NCBI RefSeq assembly: GCF_003478335.1
Contig: NZ_QUFB01000005.1
Span: 1-64,000 of the forward strand
Direction: 5' to 3'
DNA length: 64,000 nucleotides
DNA from: Clostridium sp. AM49-4BH
Lineage (GTDB): Bacteria; Bacillota; Clostridia; Lachnospirales; Lachnospiraceae
Shown: positions 8,541 through 18,427 of the stretch, piece after piece
Numbering within the stretch: position 1 is the first letter of the stretch
How the letters are laid out: each line of letters begins with the position of its first letter
The notes under the pieces: model-generated
Database searches by the model: none
The model's input: the letters and a program-made list of their open reading frames with translations, nothing else
Told to the model about the DNA's origin: nothing
Made by a program: the position numbers and the translations under genes

Positions 8541-10010
8541 CGCCACCTGTATACGGACAAGCGTTCCTTCTCCGGGGTGACTTTCATAGCTGATTCCATA
8601 CTGCTCACCATAATAAATATGTATTCTCTGATTTACATTTGCCACCCCAAATCCACTTTGTCTGTCAGCACCGGAATCATGATCCATACCGTGGATCAAT
8701 GCTTTCAGTTCCTCTTTATTCATTCCTTTTCCATCATCTTCTACCTCAAAGATCACATCATTTTCTTGAAAGTAACCCCGAACCGACAAGTGCCCTTTGC
8801 CTCTCTTATTGCGAACCCCATGCACCAATGCATTTTCTACCAAGGGCTGCAATAATAGTTTGGGGATTTTTACCGCATACAATTTCTCCTCGATATCAAT
8901 ACTGTACTCTAATACATCTTGATATCGGAACTGCTGGATCTTGAGATAACTTTCAATATGCCGCTTTTCATCATAAATCGTAATAATGTCCTGTCCCTTG
9001 CTAAGTGTTGTTCGGAAAAATTCTGACAAATAAGTCACAATCGCCACAACCTGATCATTTTGCTTTGCTTCCGCAAGCCACACAACAGTATCTAATGTAT
9101 TATACAAAAAATGCGGATTGATCTGCGCCTGAAGCAGTTTACTCTCCAATATCCGCTGCGTTTCATGATTGTGCTGCATATCATCCACCAAATGACCAAT
9201 CTCCTTCGTCATGTCGTTAAAGTTGTGTGCCAGCACTGCAATTTCATCCTTGGTATTCACTTTTGTCTTAGCTGTAAAATCTCCCTCTGCCACTTTACTT
9301 GTCATCTTGCATAATTTGCGTATCGGAACAATAATGCTTTTGGTCGCCTGTGCAGACAGGCAGATTGATAATGCCGTCACGACCATCGCTGTAATCATGC
9401 AAAGCAAGATCGTTCTTTCATTATTTTTATCCAGCGCTTCTTTTACCTCCTCAAAGTTGGTTGTTTCTATATAAATATAATTTTGTATGCCTGCTTGGAT
9501 CAAGGCAGTCAATTCATAGATATTGTCATCCAAATATTTCATATTGGCATCGTACAATTCATTATTTTTGATATTATATTCTAACTCTGCAACATTCTTT
9601 TTTAAGGATTTTAAGGAATTTTTCAGGCGTTTGATCTGATTGCGATTGATATCTACTGTAGCTGATTCCGACAACTCATCACAAACAGTTTTTAACTCTT
9701 CAATATAATCATATGGATTCACCGTAACAATACCATTGATTGTCGTTTTTCCAATATCCAGCTCATTTATGCTTTTGTTCCGAATCACGGACAGATACAT
9801 GGTGTAATCAATTCGTTCCTTAAAATCACGTACATACTGATTGGCTCGCTCCACATTTTTATTAATGCCGGCATATGCTGCAGTTGCACTGGATACCGTC
9901 CACACCAGATAGCACACAAGAACTATCATGGGCATGATCGCAACAAACGGAATCATGATCAAGCGCTTGTTGATGGATAGTTGATTATATCTTCGCCACT
10001 TCACGGACAA
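8508..10010 (-). CDS. YesM-like sensor histidine kinase
   Basis: The 500-residue membrane sensor has a transmembrane segment near residues 17-39, an extracytoplasmic helical domain of about 165 residues, a second membrane segment, a HAMP linker, then the His_kinase domain of the LytS/YesM class with phospho-acceptor motif QINPHFLYNTLD near residue 295. The ATPase domain shows VENALVHGV and GFGVANVNQRI. It directly follows its response-regulator gene and precedes the sugar importer, so it likely senses the sugar, possibly through the binding protein. Its last codons are part of a tandem repeat. Confidence 0.93.
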   Translation of the reverse strand: MSVKWRRYNQLSINKRLIMIPFVAIMPMIVLVCYLVWTVSSATAAYAGINKNVERANQYVRDFKERIDYTMYLSVIRNKSINELDIGKTTINGIVTVNPYDYIEELKTVCDELSESATVDINRNQIKRLKNSLKSLKKNVAELEYNIKNNELYDANMKYLDDNIYELTALIQAGIQNYIYIETTNFEEVKEALDKNNERTILLCMITAMVVTALSICLSAQATKSIIVPIRKLCKMTSKVAEGDFTAKTKVNTKDEIAVLAHNFNDMTKEIGHLVDDMQHNHETQRILESKLLQAQINPHFLYNTLDTVVWLAEAKQNDQVVAIVTYLSEFFRTTLSKGQDIITIYDEKRHIESYLKIQQFRYQDVLEYSIDIEEKLYAVKIPKLLLQPLVENALVHGVRNKRGKGHLSVRGYFQENDVIFEVEDDGKGMNKEELKALIHGMDHDSGADRQSGFGVANVNQRIHIYYGEQYGISYESHPGEGTLVRIQVADHVSEVPVIR

Positions 10011-11215
10011 TCACCCCTTTCTTGATGCGCGATATTCCTTCGGCGTACACCCCTGTGTCTTCTTGAACAGCGAACTGAAATAGTGAGGATCTCGATATCC
10101 CGTTTCAAATGCAATCTCTGCAGTTTTAAGAGACGAACAGGTAAGCAGTTCTTTTGCCTTATTCATGCGTATCTCTGTTAAATATTCAACAAATGTCTGA
10201 TTCATTTCACGGCTAAAGATCGTGCTAAAATAGCTGGCGCTCATCCCCACTTCTGCTGCAACTGTATTCAGCGAAATGTCTTCTGACATATACTGTTTTT
10301 TTATGATCTTTTGCGCCGCAAGAATAACATCTGAATATCTCCTGTCACTTACTGTATTGCGCACTTCCAATGCATTTGCCAAAAGCTGTGTCATGTATGT
10401 TTGAATGTCTTCCTGTGACTCTGCAGTTGCCAATGCCTCCCGAAGCAATTTTTCACGATCTTTTAATTCCTGCAAATGTGCAATCTCTTCTGTCTGAGTC
10501 TTCTCCACCTTATCTTCAAATTTTTTGCAAAAAGAAGTTACCGTGGCAAAGATGTTTACAATAACATATTGCCGTAATATTATAGAACGAAAATGCTCTC
10601 TTGGCATCTTATCCAGTAACGCCTCAACAAAATGAGGGACGTCCTCAGGGCTTCCTTCGCTCAAAAAGTCTGCGATCGCATCCTGTATTTCTTTAAGATC
10701 ATCTACGCTATTGATATCAAATCCGCGTCAGAACTCTTGATGGAATTGCTGTTATCGTCACGATCCTTCTTTTGAAAGGAAAGATATTTTTCGCGCATTT
10801 CACGAATACGTCGTTCTCGTTGCTCATATTCCTTCTGTTTTTCATGAATTTTGGAAGCCACCTCCCCTAAATGTTCCAACAATACATTGGAAGAGATTGG
10901 TTTCAGCAAATACTCTTCAACCCCTATCTTGATCGCCTCTTTTGCATATTCAAACTCATCATATCCACTAAGAATAATAATATTCGTGTCCGGCAGCTCT
11001 TTTTTGACAAGACGACTTAACTCCAGCCCATCCATAAACGGCATACGAATATCTGTGATAAGTATGTCCGGCTTTTCTTTCAAGATCATTGGCAATGCAA
11101 GTTCCCCATCGCTTGCCTCCCCAACAAATTCATAGCCCTCCTGTTCCCAATCAATACTATTTTTGATCGCATCGCGAATTACCATCTCATCTTCCACTAA
11201 AAAAACCTTAATCAT
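10011..11215 (-). pseudogene. YesN-like AraC-type response regulator, interrupted by one frameshift
   Basis: Two adjacent reading frames make one regulator. The upstream frame (from 11,215, AAGGG ribosome site) carries a receiver domain with VEDEM, phospho-acceptor LITDIRMPFMDG and LLKPISS. The downstream frame, open from about 10,720 to 10,011, carries a helical linker and a C-terminal AraC helix-turn-helix (two motifs around AAEVGMSASYFSTIFSREM and FETGYRDPHYFSSLFKK). Adding one base to the AAA at 10,719-10,721 (TTT on the coding strand) joins them as SSDADFDINSVDDL, giving about 401 residues. It pairs with the YesM-like kinase and should regulate the sugar operon. Sequencing error or true mutation cannot be told apart here. 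Confidence 0.85.
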
Positions 11216-11310
11216 ATACATCACCCTTCCATACTCTTTATTGATCAACCTGCGGCTGTTCTTCTGTTACGTCACCTGTCTTGTCTCATATACTTTATTG
11301 TCTATACTAC

Positions 11311-11373
11311 AAAAGGGCAAACGCTTCTGTCAATGTCATATACATATAACATTGTCATCACTGTTTGCCCTTC
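11311..11373 (-). terminator. Terminator downstream of ileS
   Basis: On the minus strand GGGCAAAC (11,363-11,370) pairs with GTTTGCCC (11,315-11,322), with a further inner stem around CAATGT/ACATTG. It is followed by TTTTGTAG, about 70 bases after the ileS stop. Confidence 0.7.
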
Positions 11374-11439
11374 TTTATGTTTACATAAAACGAAAAATAA
11401 TGCAAGTATTATTCTACTATTATTCAAGAATATAACACA

Positions 11440-14400
11440 TTATTTCTTCTCTACACCGAGCGTAACTTTCTCACCATTGATGCTCCATTCCTTGGTAAAT
11501 CCGGAAACTTCATCATAGGTTACGCCATCCGCCAGAACATCTGAACAAAGGCTTTCCTCGTTCTTCTGCACGATGTCTTTCACCTTGTCATTGTCCTTAA
11601 CGTACAACTGAATGTGATCCATCACCTCGAATCCGGCATCTTTACGCATGGTCTGTACTTTACTGATAACCTCGCGCACAAAACCTTCCTCTAACAGTTC
11701 CGGAGTCAGGTTCGTATCCAGTACAACAGTTACTCCGTGATCACTGTCAGATACATAGCCTTCCATCTGTGCAGCCTCGATCAACAGATCTTCTTCAGCG
11801 AGTGCTTCGTCAACGCCCTCTACCTGGATCGTCAGAGTGCCTTTCTCTTTCAATTCTGCCATAGCAGCCTGTCCGTCCAATCCTGCAAGGATTTCACGAA
11901 CCGCATTGATGTTTTTGCCAAAACGACGTCCCAGCGTCTTAAGCTGTGGCTTAAAGCTGTAGGTCGTGAGTGCACTGACATCTTCGGTAAGCTCTGCTTC
12001 CTTGACGTTAAGCTCGTCCTTGATAATGTCAAGGTAGAACTGTGACAACGCCGCATCTGCTTTGACAAACATCTTACCGATCGGCTGACGGTTCTTGATA
12101 TTGGCAGTGTTACGACATGCACGTCCAAGTACAACTGCCTCGAGTACAACTTCCATATCTGCCTCGAGCTTCTTGTCGATATGCTCTTTCTGCACCTCAG
12201 GGAAGTCGCACAAATGTACACTTTCCGGTGCACTTGCATCCAATGAGCATACAAGATTACGGTAAATATCCTCTGTCATAAATGGGATCATTGGTGCTGC
12301 AGCTTTGGCAATGGTTACAAGCGCTGTATACAATGTCATGTATGCATTGATCTTATCCTGCTCCATGCCCTTTGCCCAGAAACGGTCACGGCAACGTCTT
12401 ACATACCAGTTACTCATCTCATCCACAAATTCCTGCAATGCTCTGGCAGTTTCCGGAATCTTGTAAGCTGCTAAATTATCATCCACAGCTTGAACCGTAC
12501 TGTTCAAACGTGACAACAGCCACTTATCCATAACGGCAAGATTATCGTAATCCAATGTATATTTTGTCGCATCAAAGTTGTCAATATTAGCATATAATAC
12601 GAAGAATGCGTAGGTATTCCAAAGAGTACCCATGAATTTACGCTGTCCTTCCTGCACTGCTTTGCCATGGAAACGGTTCGGTAGCCACGGTGCACTATTG
12701 ATATAGAAATACCAACGAATCGCATCTGCGCCGTATTTTTCAAGTGCATCAAACGGATCCACTGCATTTCCCTTAGACTTACTCATCTTCTGACCGTTTT
12801 CATCCTGTACATGTCCAAGGACGATAACGTTCTCATAAGGCGCCTTGTTAAAGAGCAGGGTAGACTCTGCCATCAAAGAATAGAACCATCCACGGGTCTG
12901 GTCTACTGCCTCAGAAATAAACTGAGCCGGGAACTGTTTTTCGAAAAGATCCTTATTCTCAAATGGATAATGGTGCTGTGCAAACGGCATTGCTCCACTA
13001 TCAAACCAGCAGTCGATCACTTCCGGTACGCGCTTCATTGTCTTACCACAGTCCGGGCAGGTAAATGTAACGGCATCAATATATGGGCGGTGAAGTTCTA
13101 CTTTGGCATCTTCCGGATTACCACTGCGCTCAGCGAGCTCTGCACGGCTTCCGATGGACTCCTGCTTGCCGCAGCCTTCACATTCCCAAATATTTAATGG
13201 TGTTCCCCAATAACGGTTACGGGAAATACCCCAGTCCTGAATATTCTCCAGCCAGTTACCGAAACGTCCGGTTCCGATCGACTCCGGAATCCAATTTACG
13301 GTATTATTGTTGCGCACGAGATCATCACGCACTTCTGTCATCTTGATGAACCAAGACTCACGTGCATAGTAAATAAGTGGTGTGTCACATCTCCAGCAGT
13401 GTGGATAATCATGTTCAAACTTCGGTGCTGCAAAAAGCTGTCCTTTCGCATCCAGATCTTTCAACACTTCCGGATCTGCTTTCTTTACAAAAAGTCCGGC
13501 AAATGGCGTCTCTGCGCTCATCTCACCTTTCTCTGTAACAAACTGTACAAATGGAAGATCGTAGTTTCTTCCAACATTGGCATCGTCCTCACCAAAGGCA
13601 GGAGCGATATGCACGATACCGGTACCATCGGACATGGTTACATAAGTATCACAAGTCACGAAGAAACCTTTCTTGTGCTGTTTGTCTGCGCACTCTTTGG
13701 CACAAGCATACAATGGCTCATACTCCTTGCGCTCCAGATCGCTTCCCTTATAAGTCTCAAGCACCTCATAAGCAGGTGTATCACTGTCTTTATCTGCCAG
13801 GCTTCCTAATACGTTGTCTGCTAATGCTTCTGCAAGATAGTACGTATAACCGTCTGCTGCCTTTACTTTAATATAAGTATCCTCTGGGTTTACGCAAAGC
13901 GCAACGTTAGATGGCAGCGTCCAAGGTGTTGTCGTCCAAGCCAGGAAATAAGCGTCCTCGCCAGTCACTTTGAAACGCACGATAGCGGAGCGTTCTTTCA
14001 CTAACTTATAACCCTGTGCCACTTCCTGTGCAGACAGTGGTGTACCACATCTTGGACAGTAAGGAACAATCTTAAAGCCCTTATATAATAGCTTCTTATT
14101 CCAGATCTCTTTGAGTGCCCACCACTCAGACTCAATAAAGTTATCGTCATACGTAACGTATGGGTTGTCCATATCAGCCCAGAATCCAACCGTGCCGGAG
14201 AAGTCCTCCCACATACCTTTGTATTTCCAAACAGATTCTTTACATTTCTTAATGAATGGCTCCATACCATACTCTTCGATCTGCTCTTTGCCATCTAAGC
14301 CAAGCAGTTTCTCTACTTCCAGCTCAACCGGAAGTCCGTGAGTATCCCATCCCGCTTTACGTGGCACCATGTAACCCTTCATCGTCTTATAACGAGGGAT

Positions 14401-14601
14401 CATATCCTTGATAACACGAGTCAGAACGTGACCGATATGCGGCTTACCATTTGCGGTAGGCGGTCCATCATAAAACGTGTAGGTTGGATTTCCTTCACGT
14501 GCTTTCATGGATTTTTCGAAAATCTTTTGGTTGCGCCAAAATTCGCCAACATTTTTCTCTCTGTCAACGAAATTTAAGTCTGTTGATACTTTTTGATACA
14601 T
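11440..14601 (-). CDS. ileS: Isoleucyl-tRNA synthetase
   Basis: This 1,053-residue class I synthetase charges tRNA-Ile. The HIGH motif appears as GKPHIGHVL near residue 52 and the KMSKS loop as QKMSKSKGN near residue 605. Between them lies the editing domain with TTTPWTLPSN, and the C-terminal anticodon-binding domain shows NWYVRRCRDRFW. The length is typical of the longer type of bacterial IleS found in many Clostridia. The start is preceded by GGAAAGGAG and by a T-box leader carrying an isoleucine specifier. Confidence 0.97.
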   Translation of the reverse strand: MYQKVSTDLNFVDREKNVGEFWRNQKIFEKSMKAREGNPTYTFYDGPPTANGKPHIGHVLTRVIKDMIPRYKTMKGYMVPRKAGWDTHGLPVELEVEKLLGLDGKEQIEEYGMEPFIKKCKESVWKYKGMWEDFSGTVGFWADMDNPYVTYDDNFIESEWWALKEIWNKKLLYKGFKIVPYCPRCGTPLSAQEVAQGYKLVKERSAIVRFKVTGEDAYFLAWTTTPWTLPSNVALCVNPEDTYIKVKAADGYTYYLAEALADNVLGSLADKDSDTPAYEVLETYKGSDLERKEYEPLYACAKECADKQHKKGFFVTCDTYVTMSDGTGIVHIAPAFGEDDANVGRNYDLPFVQFVTEKGEMSAETPFAGLFVKKADPEVLKDLDAKGQLFAAPKFEHDYPHCWRCDTPLIYYARESWFIKMTEVRDDLVRNNNTVNWIPESIGTGRFGNWLENIQDWGISRNRYWGTPLNIWECEGCGKQESIGSRAELAERSGNPEDAKVELHRPYIDAVTFTCPDCGKTMKRVPEVIDCWFDSGAMPFAQHHYPFENKDLFEKQFPAQFISEAVDQTRGWFYSLMAESTLLFNKAPYENVIVLGHVQDENGQKMSKSKGNAVDPFDALEKYGADAIRWYFYINSAPWLPNRFHGKAVQEGQRKFMGTLWNTYAFFVLYANIDNFDATKYTLDYDNLAVMDKWLLSRLNSTVQAVDDNLAAYKIPETARALQEFVDEMSNWYVRRCRDRFWAKGMEQDKINAYMTLYTALVTIAKAAAPMIPFMTEDIYRNLVCSLDASAPESVHLCDFPEVQKEHIDKKLEADMEVVLEAVVLGRACRNTANIKNRQPIGKMFVKADAALSQFYLDIIKDELNVKEAELTEDVSALTTYSFKPQLKTLGRRFGKNINAVREILAGLDGQAAMAELKEKGTLTIQVEGVDEALAEEDLLIEAAQMEGYVSDSDHGVTVVLDTNLTPELLEEGFVREVISKVQTMRKDAGFEVMDHIQLYVKDNDKVKDIVQKNEESLCSDVLADGVTYDEVSGFTKEWSINGEKVTLGVEKK

Positions 14602-14603
14602 TG

Positions 14604-14880
14604 TGTTCTCCTTTCCTCAAAAAGAAAAGCTTCCGTCCCCAAACAGGACGAAAGCTGTAATTTCGTATAACCACCTATTCTGCTGCACAATAATCTATGC
14701 ATGACCCATGTAACGGTGGGCACCGACGGTTTGTACTGAGATATTTGATCCGTTCCAGCCGCAACTCGGAAGTGATGTTCGCGATCATAGGATACTCCGT
14801 GTCCGGCTCACACTCCCCCGGACTCTCTGAAACATTTCCCCTAAGGCTACTGTCTTCGTCATCGTCTTTGTAATCTAACC
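14604..14880 (-). promoter_or_regulatory. T-box riboswitch leader (Ile) of ileS
   Basis: The minus strand upstream of ileS holds a long stem I region, a GAACATCACTTCCGAG segment whose ATC (14,774-14,776) is the expected specifier codon, a T-box-like AGGTGGTTATACG, and a terminator hairpin (GCTTTCGTCC with GGACGGAAGC, 14,617-14,655) followed by TTTTCTTTTT. Uncharged tRNA-Ile would pair with the specifier and T-box and allow read-through. The T-box element is somewhat degenerate. Confidence 0.87.
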
Positions 14881-14975
14881 TTAATAATACTGTGCGATTT
14901 TTTCTTTGTCAAGGCTATTTCTGCTTTTTTACAAATATATACCATTGTCGGCTCCATTTGAGCTGGGACAATGAA

Positions 14976-16499
14976 CTATTTCAGTTTTTTCTGAGAATAC
15001 ACGCTGTAAATGGTCTTTTTCTTGCCATTTACGGTTACCTTTTTGTAAGCACGCACGCTGTAATAGATCTTTCCCTTCTTTTTTAATACTTTACGCTGTT
15101 TGGCACTTATCTTTACCGTGCACTTGGTTGTTTTCGGCTTTTTGACCGTCTTTACCTTTTTCCACGCAATCTTACCGGCTTTTTTGCCTTTCTTAACAAC
15201 CTTGCAGTACACAATATATCCATTTGCGTTCTTGCTCTTTGTCCATTTAAGATTTGCCTTCTTTTTATTTTTCGCAGCCTTGGCTTTCTTAAGCGATGCC
15301 TTGGCAACCTTTGGCAGCGGCGTCTTCAGATTTCGATGCAATGCCTTTGCCACAATCTTTTTGACAGACTGATTATTCAAACGGTCCAGGGCACCCCAAG
15401 TTGTGCCACCCGCTCCCTTAAAGGCTTCATCATCAACTTTGGCAGTATCATTGATCGTGATCGTTGTGATCGTCGATACATTCTCGAAGGCATTTTTCTC
15501 AATTTCTTTTAATGTCGTTGGCAAATACACTTTAGACAGTTTGCCGCAGCCGGAAAAAGTTCCTTCCGCTACCGAACTAAGACCATCTGAAAATGTCACC
15601 TCTTTAATCGATGCACAAGTAAAGGCATATTTTCCAATGGTATATGGTGTAGAAGACTGTATTGTCACTTTGTCCAAATTGCCACATCCGATAAAGGCGC
15701 GATCACCGATCGCTGATAACGAACCCTTGAGTGTCATTGTGTTGATGTGACAATTCTTAAATGCTTCTGTTCCCACGATCCCGACATCTTCCATATAAAA
15801 ATCCTGAATACCGCCCGAACCCTCGAACGCATTCGCACCAATCGCATCTACCCTTCCATAGAAATAAAAGTTGAGCGTCTGTGCTCCGGAATTTTGAAAA
15901 CAATTTTTACCGATCGTTCCAATACGTCCGGTCTTGCCGAGTGTCACACTGCTAAGCGCTGCGATCGTAGCATAGGCACCATCTCCAATACTGTCCACCT
16001 GTGCATCAATCTGAACTTCTTTCAACCGGCTATTATCAAAGCAATGACTTCCCATTGTCTTAAGCTGCATTGGCACACCCAATGCCGAACCGCTGCTGAT
16101 AATATCTTCTGCTGATATTTGTGCAGGATCATATCGATATATATGTTCTATCGCACAAGAAGCAAAGGCTCTGTCTGCAAAACTTGTTATCGTATCCGGC
16201 AAATAGACATTCACAGCCTGCCATTTGCTCTCAAACGCGCCCGCCGGCGTTGTTGACCATTCGCTCGTATGACTTCCGATCGCCGTTACGGTATGTCCAT
16301 CGATCACCGCCGGAACGATCACATCTGCCGCATTGGTTTTCACTTCGGTGATCGTTGCCGTTCCATCTTCATTGACAGCATACGCAAAATCGCTGTTTTC
16401 CTCTGCTGCGCTCACCTGCACGAAGGCGCTTCCACCGACTAAACCGGCAACCAGCGCAAATACCACCAGCCACGCCGTTAATTTCTCCCACTGTTTCAT
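14976..16499 (-). CDS. Secreted leucine-rich-repeat (BspA-like) protein with basic C-terminal domain
   Basis: The 507-residue protein starts with a signal peptide (about residues 1-31). Residues 60-390 form BspA-type LRR_5 repeats, recognisable by recurring units such as AFEGSGGIQDFYMEDV and AFKNCHINTMTLKG. The last 110 residues are very rich in lysine and resemble a fibronectin III-like domain (NANGYIVYCK, YYSVRAYKK). No LPXTG anchor is visible, so it may bind the surface electrostatically. Its ATG overlaps the stop of the LysR gene by four bases, so the two are probably co-translated. Function is likely adhesion or surface interaction, which is inference. Confidence 0.85.
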   Translation of the reverse strand: MKQWEKLTAWLVVFALVAGLVGGSAFVQVSAAEENSDFAYAVNEDGTATITEVKTNAADVIVPAVIDGHTVTAIGSHTSEWSTTPAGAFESKWQAVNVYLPDTITSFADRAFASCAIEHIYRYDPAQISAEDIISSGSALGVPMQLKTMGSHCFDNSRLKEVQIDAQVDSIGDGAYATIAALSSVTLGKTGRIGTIGKNCFQNSGAQTLNFYFYGRVDAIGANAFEGSGGIQDFYMEDVGIVGTEAFKNCHINTMTLKGSLSAIGDRAFIGCGNLDKVTIQSSTPYTIGKYAFTCASIKEVTFSDGLSSVAEGTFSGCGKLSKVYLPTTLKEIEKNAFENVSTITTITINDTAKVDDEAFKGAGGTTWGALDRLNNQSVKKIVAKALHRNLKTPLPKVAKASLKKAKAAKNKKKANLKWTKSKNANGYIVYCKVVKKGKKAGKIAWKKVKTVKKPKTTKCTVKISAKQRKVLKKKGKIYYSVRAYKKVTVNGKKKTIYSVYSQKKLK

Positions 16500-17398
16500 A
16501 CATCTACCTCGTCTTTCTGTTTGTAATGTTCAATAATATATTGATACATTGTGCTGACTGCCGGAGCCATAAACTCCGAGTTCTGTGTGGCGAGTCCAAC
16601 GATTCTGTATGCTTCAGGCTTAATCGGATAGCATTTCACCTCATATGGAATGTCTTTCATGACCATTTCCGGCATAATACATATTCCGAATCCATGCGCA
16701 ACCATAGATACCATGGCAAGATCATCTACAACATGATACTTGGCATGTACATCCAGAGCACTTCCTTTCAAAAAGTTCTGTATATCTGCATCTGTAGACT
16801 CCCGCTGCGCTACAAACGGATACGTCTTCATCTCGTCAATCCCAATGTATTCACCATCGCCGTGCCGCTCCATATTTTGGGGCATAACGCACAGCAGCGG
16901 ATCTTTGTACAATGGGACAATGGAGAGGTCACCTGCACTTGATGCCGACAAAAATCCCATGTCCACCACACCGTTCTTGATCCAGTATACCACATCGTCA
17001 TACGTTCCTTGAAGTACTTCTATCACAATTCCCGGATAAAGTTTATGAAACGAATGCAAAATATCCGGGATCCAATTAGTACAAGTACTGGAAAAGCAGC
17101 CCAGCTTAACGGTTCCCTGTTCTAAGCCGTTAAACTGCGCCACTTTCTGTTGTAAACTCTCGTTGCTATTTAACACTGCGTTAACATAGGGGAGCAGCCG
17201 CTCCCCATAATCTGTCAATGTGACGCCGGATTTGCTGCGGTTAAGCACCGGAAATCCAAGTTCTCCTTCCAGCGAAGCAACTGCGTGACTGATCGCGGAT
17301 GGCGTCAGTCCCAGCAATTCTGCTGCTTTACGAAAGCTCCCCTGTTCCGTCACTGTTTTTAATACCTGATACATTAATAAAGTCATAGCCGCTTCCAT
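16496..17398 (-). CDS. LysR-family transcriptional regulator
   Basis: The 300-residue protein has an N-terminal winged helix-turn-helix (GSFRKAAELLGLTPSAISHA about residues 20-39) followed by the LysR substrate-binding domain. An alternative start is the second methionine (MTLLMYQ). The stop codon overlaps the start of the LRR surface protein (ATGA), which is unusual because LysR genes usually diverge from their targets. The effector cannot be read from sequence. Confidence 0.92.
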   Translation of the reverse strand: MEAAMTLLMYQVLKTVTEQGSFRKAAELLGLTPSAISHAVASLEGELGFPVLNRSKSGVTLTDYGERLLPYVNAVLNSNESLQQKVAQFNGLEQGTVKLGCFSSTCTNWIPDILHSFHKLYPGIVIEVLQGTYDDVVYWIKNGVVDMGFLSASSAGDLSIVPLYKDPLLCVMPQNMERHGDGEYIGIDEMKTYPFVAQRESTDADIQNFLKGSALDVHAKYHVVDDLAMVSMVAHGFGICIMPEMVMKDIPYEVKCYPIKPEAYRIVGLATQNSEFMAPAVSTMYQYIIEHYKQKDEVDV

Positions 17399-17456
17399 TT
17401 CTACGTTCCAGCTTGGCTGTCATTTCCTGTGAGTTCTATCTCAGATCCACACACAA

Positions 17457-18398
17457 CTATCTGGAACACTTAAACTGCAAATCTTCCCAACGTCTGTCAA
17501 CTTCTTCCTGAAACTGCTCGATCAAATGCTCATTGCCTTTTTTGAACAAATGCTTGAAACGTCCCTGCTCACGAAGAAAATCCTCGATCGGCAATTTTTT
17601 CTTAGGCTCATAAGATAAGATCCACTTACCATGATCTACCTCAAACAACGGCCAGTAGCATGTTTCTACTGCCAATTTGCATATCTTCATCACTTCTGCC
17701 GCATCATAACGCCATCCCCTTGGACACGGCGTCATTACATTGAGAAAAGAAGCACCTTCTGTGTAAATTGCCTTTTCTGCTTTGCGGTGAATATCCTGAA
17801 AATTCGTGGTAAAGGTTGTCTGTGCCACATATGGGACATCATGATCTGCAATAATACTTGCCAGATCTTTACGATTCTGCATTTTACCATTTGACTGCTT
17901 GCCAACCGGCGTTGTCGTTGTATCTGCATACATCGGTGTCGCCGAAGAACGCTGAATACCGGTATTCATATACGCTCCGTTGTCATAGCAGACATATACC
18001 ATATCATGCCCACGCTCCATTGCACCGGATAACGATTGGAAACCAATATCATAAGTTCCACCATCGCCGCCAAAAGTGATGAATTTATAATTAACATCTT
18101 CCGGCAGTTTACCGCGTTTTTTCAATGCTTTATATGCTGTCTCAACACCACTCAACGTAGCTCCGGCATTTTCAAATGCGTTATGAATATAGCTGTCTTC
18201 CCATGCCGTATACGGATACATGAAAGAAGATACCTCCAAACATCCTGTTGCGTTACCGATCACTGCCTGATCTCCCTCATGCAGAGCGCGAAGTACGGCA
18301 CGAACAGCAATCGTCGCTCCACAACCCGCACACATACGGTGTCCCGGTGCCAAACGCTCCGGCTTGTTCATCATCGTTTTTAATGTATAATCACTCAT
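17457..18398 (-). CDS. porB: 2-oxoacid:ferredoxin oxidoreductase, beta subunit
   Basis: The 313-residue subunit binds thiamine pyrophosphate and a [4Fe-4S] cluster. Cluster ligands appear in HRMCAGCGATIAV near residue 20 plus a later NATGCLEVS; the TPP motif is GGDGGTYDIGFQSLSGAMERG near residue 112. Together with the next three genes it forms a four-subunit enzyme that oxidises pyruvate (or a branched 2-oxoacid) to acyl-CoA and reduces ferredoxin. The order gamma-delta-alpha-beta in transcription is typical for Por/Vor enzymes. Pyruvate is the likelier substrate but this is not decided by the sequence. Confidence 0.9.
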   Translation of the reverse strand: MSDYTLKTMMNKPERLAPGHRMCAGCGATIAVRAVLRALHEGDQAVIGNATGCLEVSSFMYPYTAWEDSYIHNAFENAGATLSGVETAYKALKKRGKLPEDVNYKFITFGGDGGTYDIGFQSLSGAMERGHDMVYVCYDNGAYMNTGIQRSSATPMYADTTTTPVGKQSNGKMQNRKDLASIIADHDVPYVAQTTFTTNFQDIHRKAEKAIYTEGASFLNVMTPCPRGWRYDAAEVMKICKLAVETCYWPLFEVDHGKWILSYEPKKKLPIEDFLREQGRFKHLFKKGNEHLIEQFQEEVDRRWEDLQFKCSR

Positions 18399-18427
18399 TG
18401 TCGTTCTCCATTCTATTTTTCATACTG

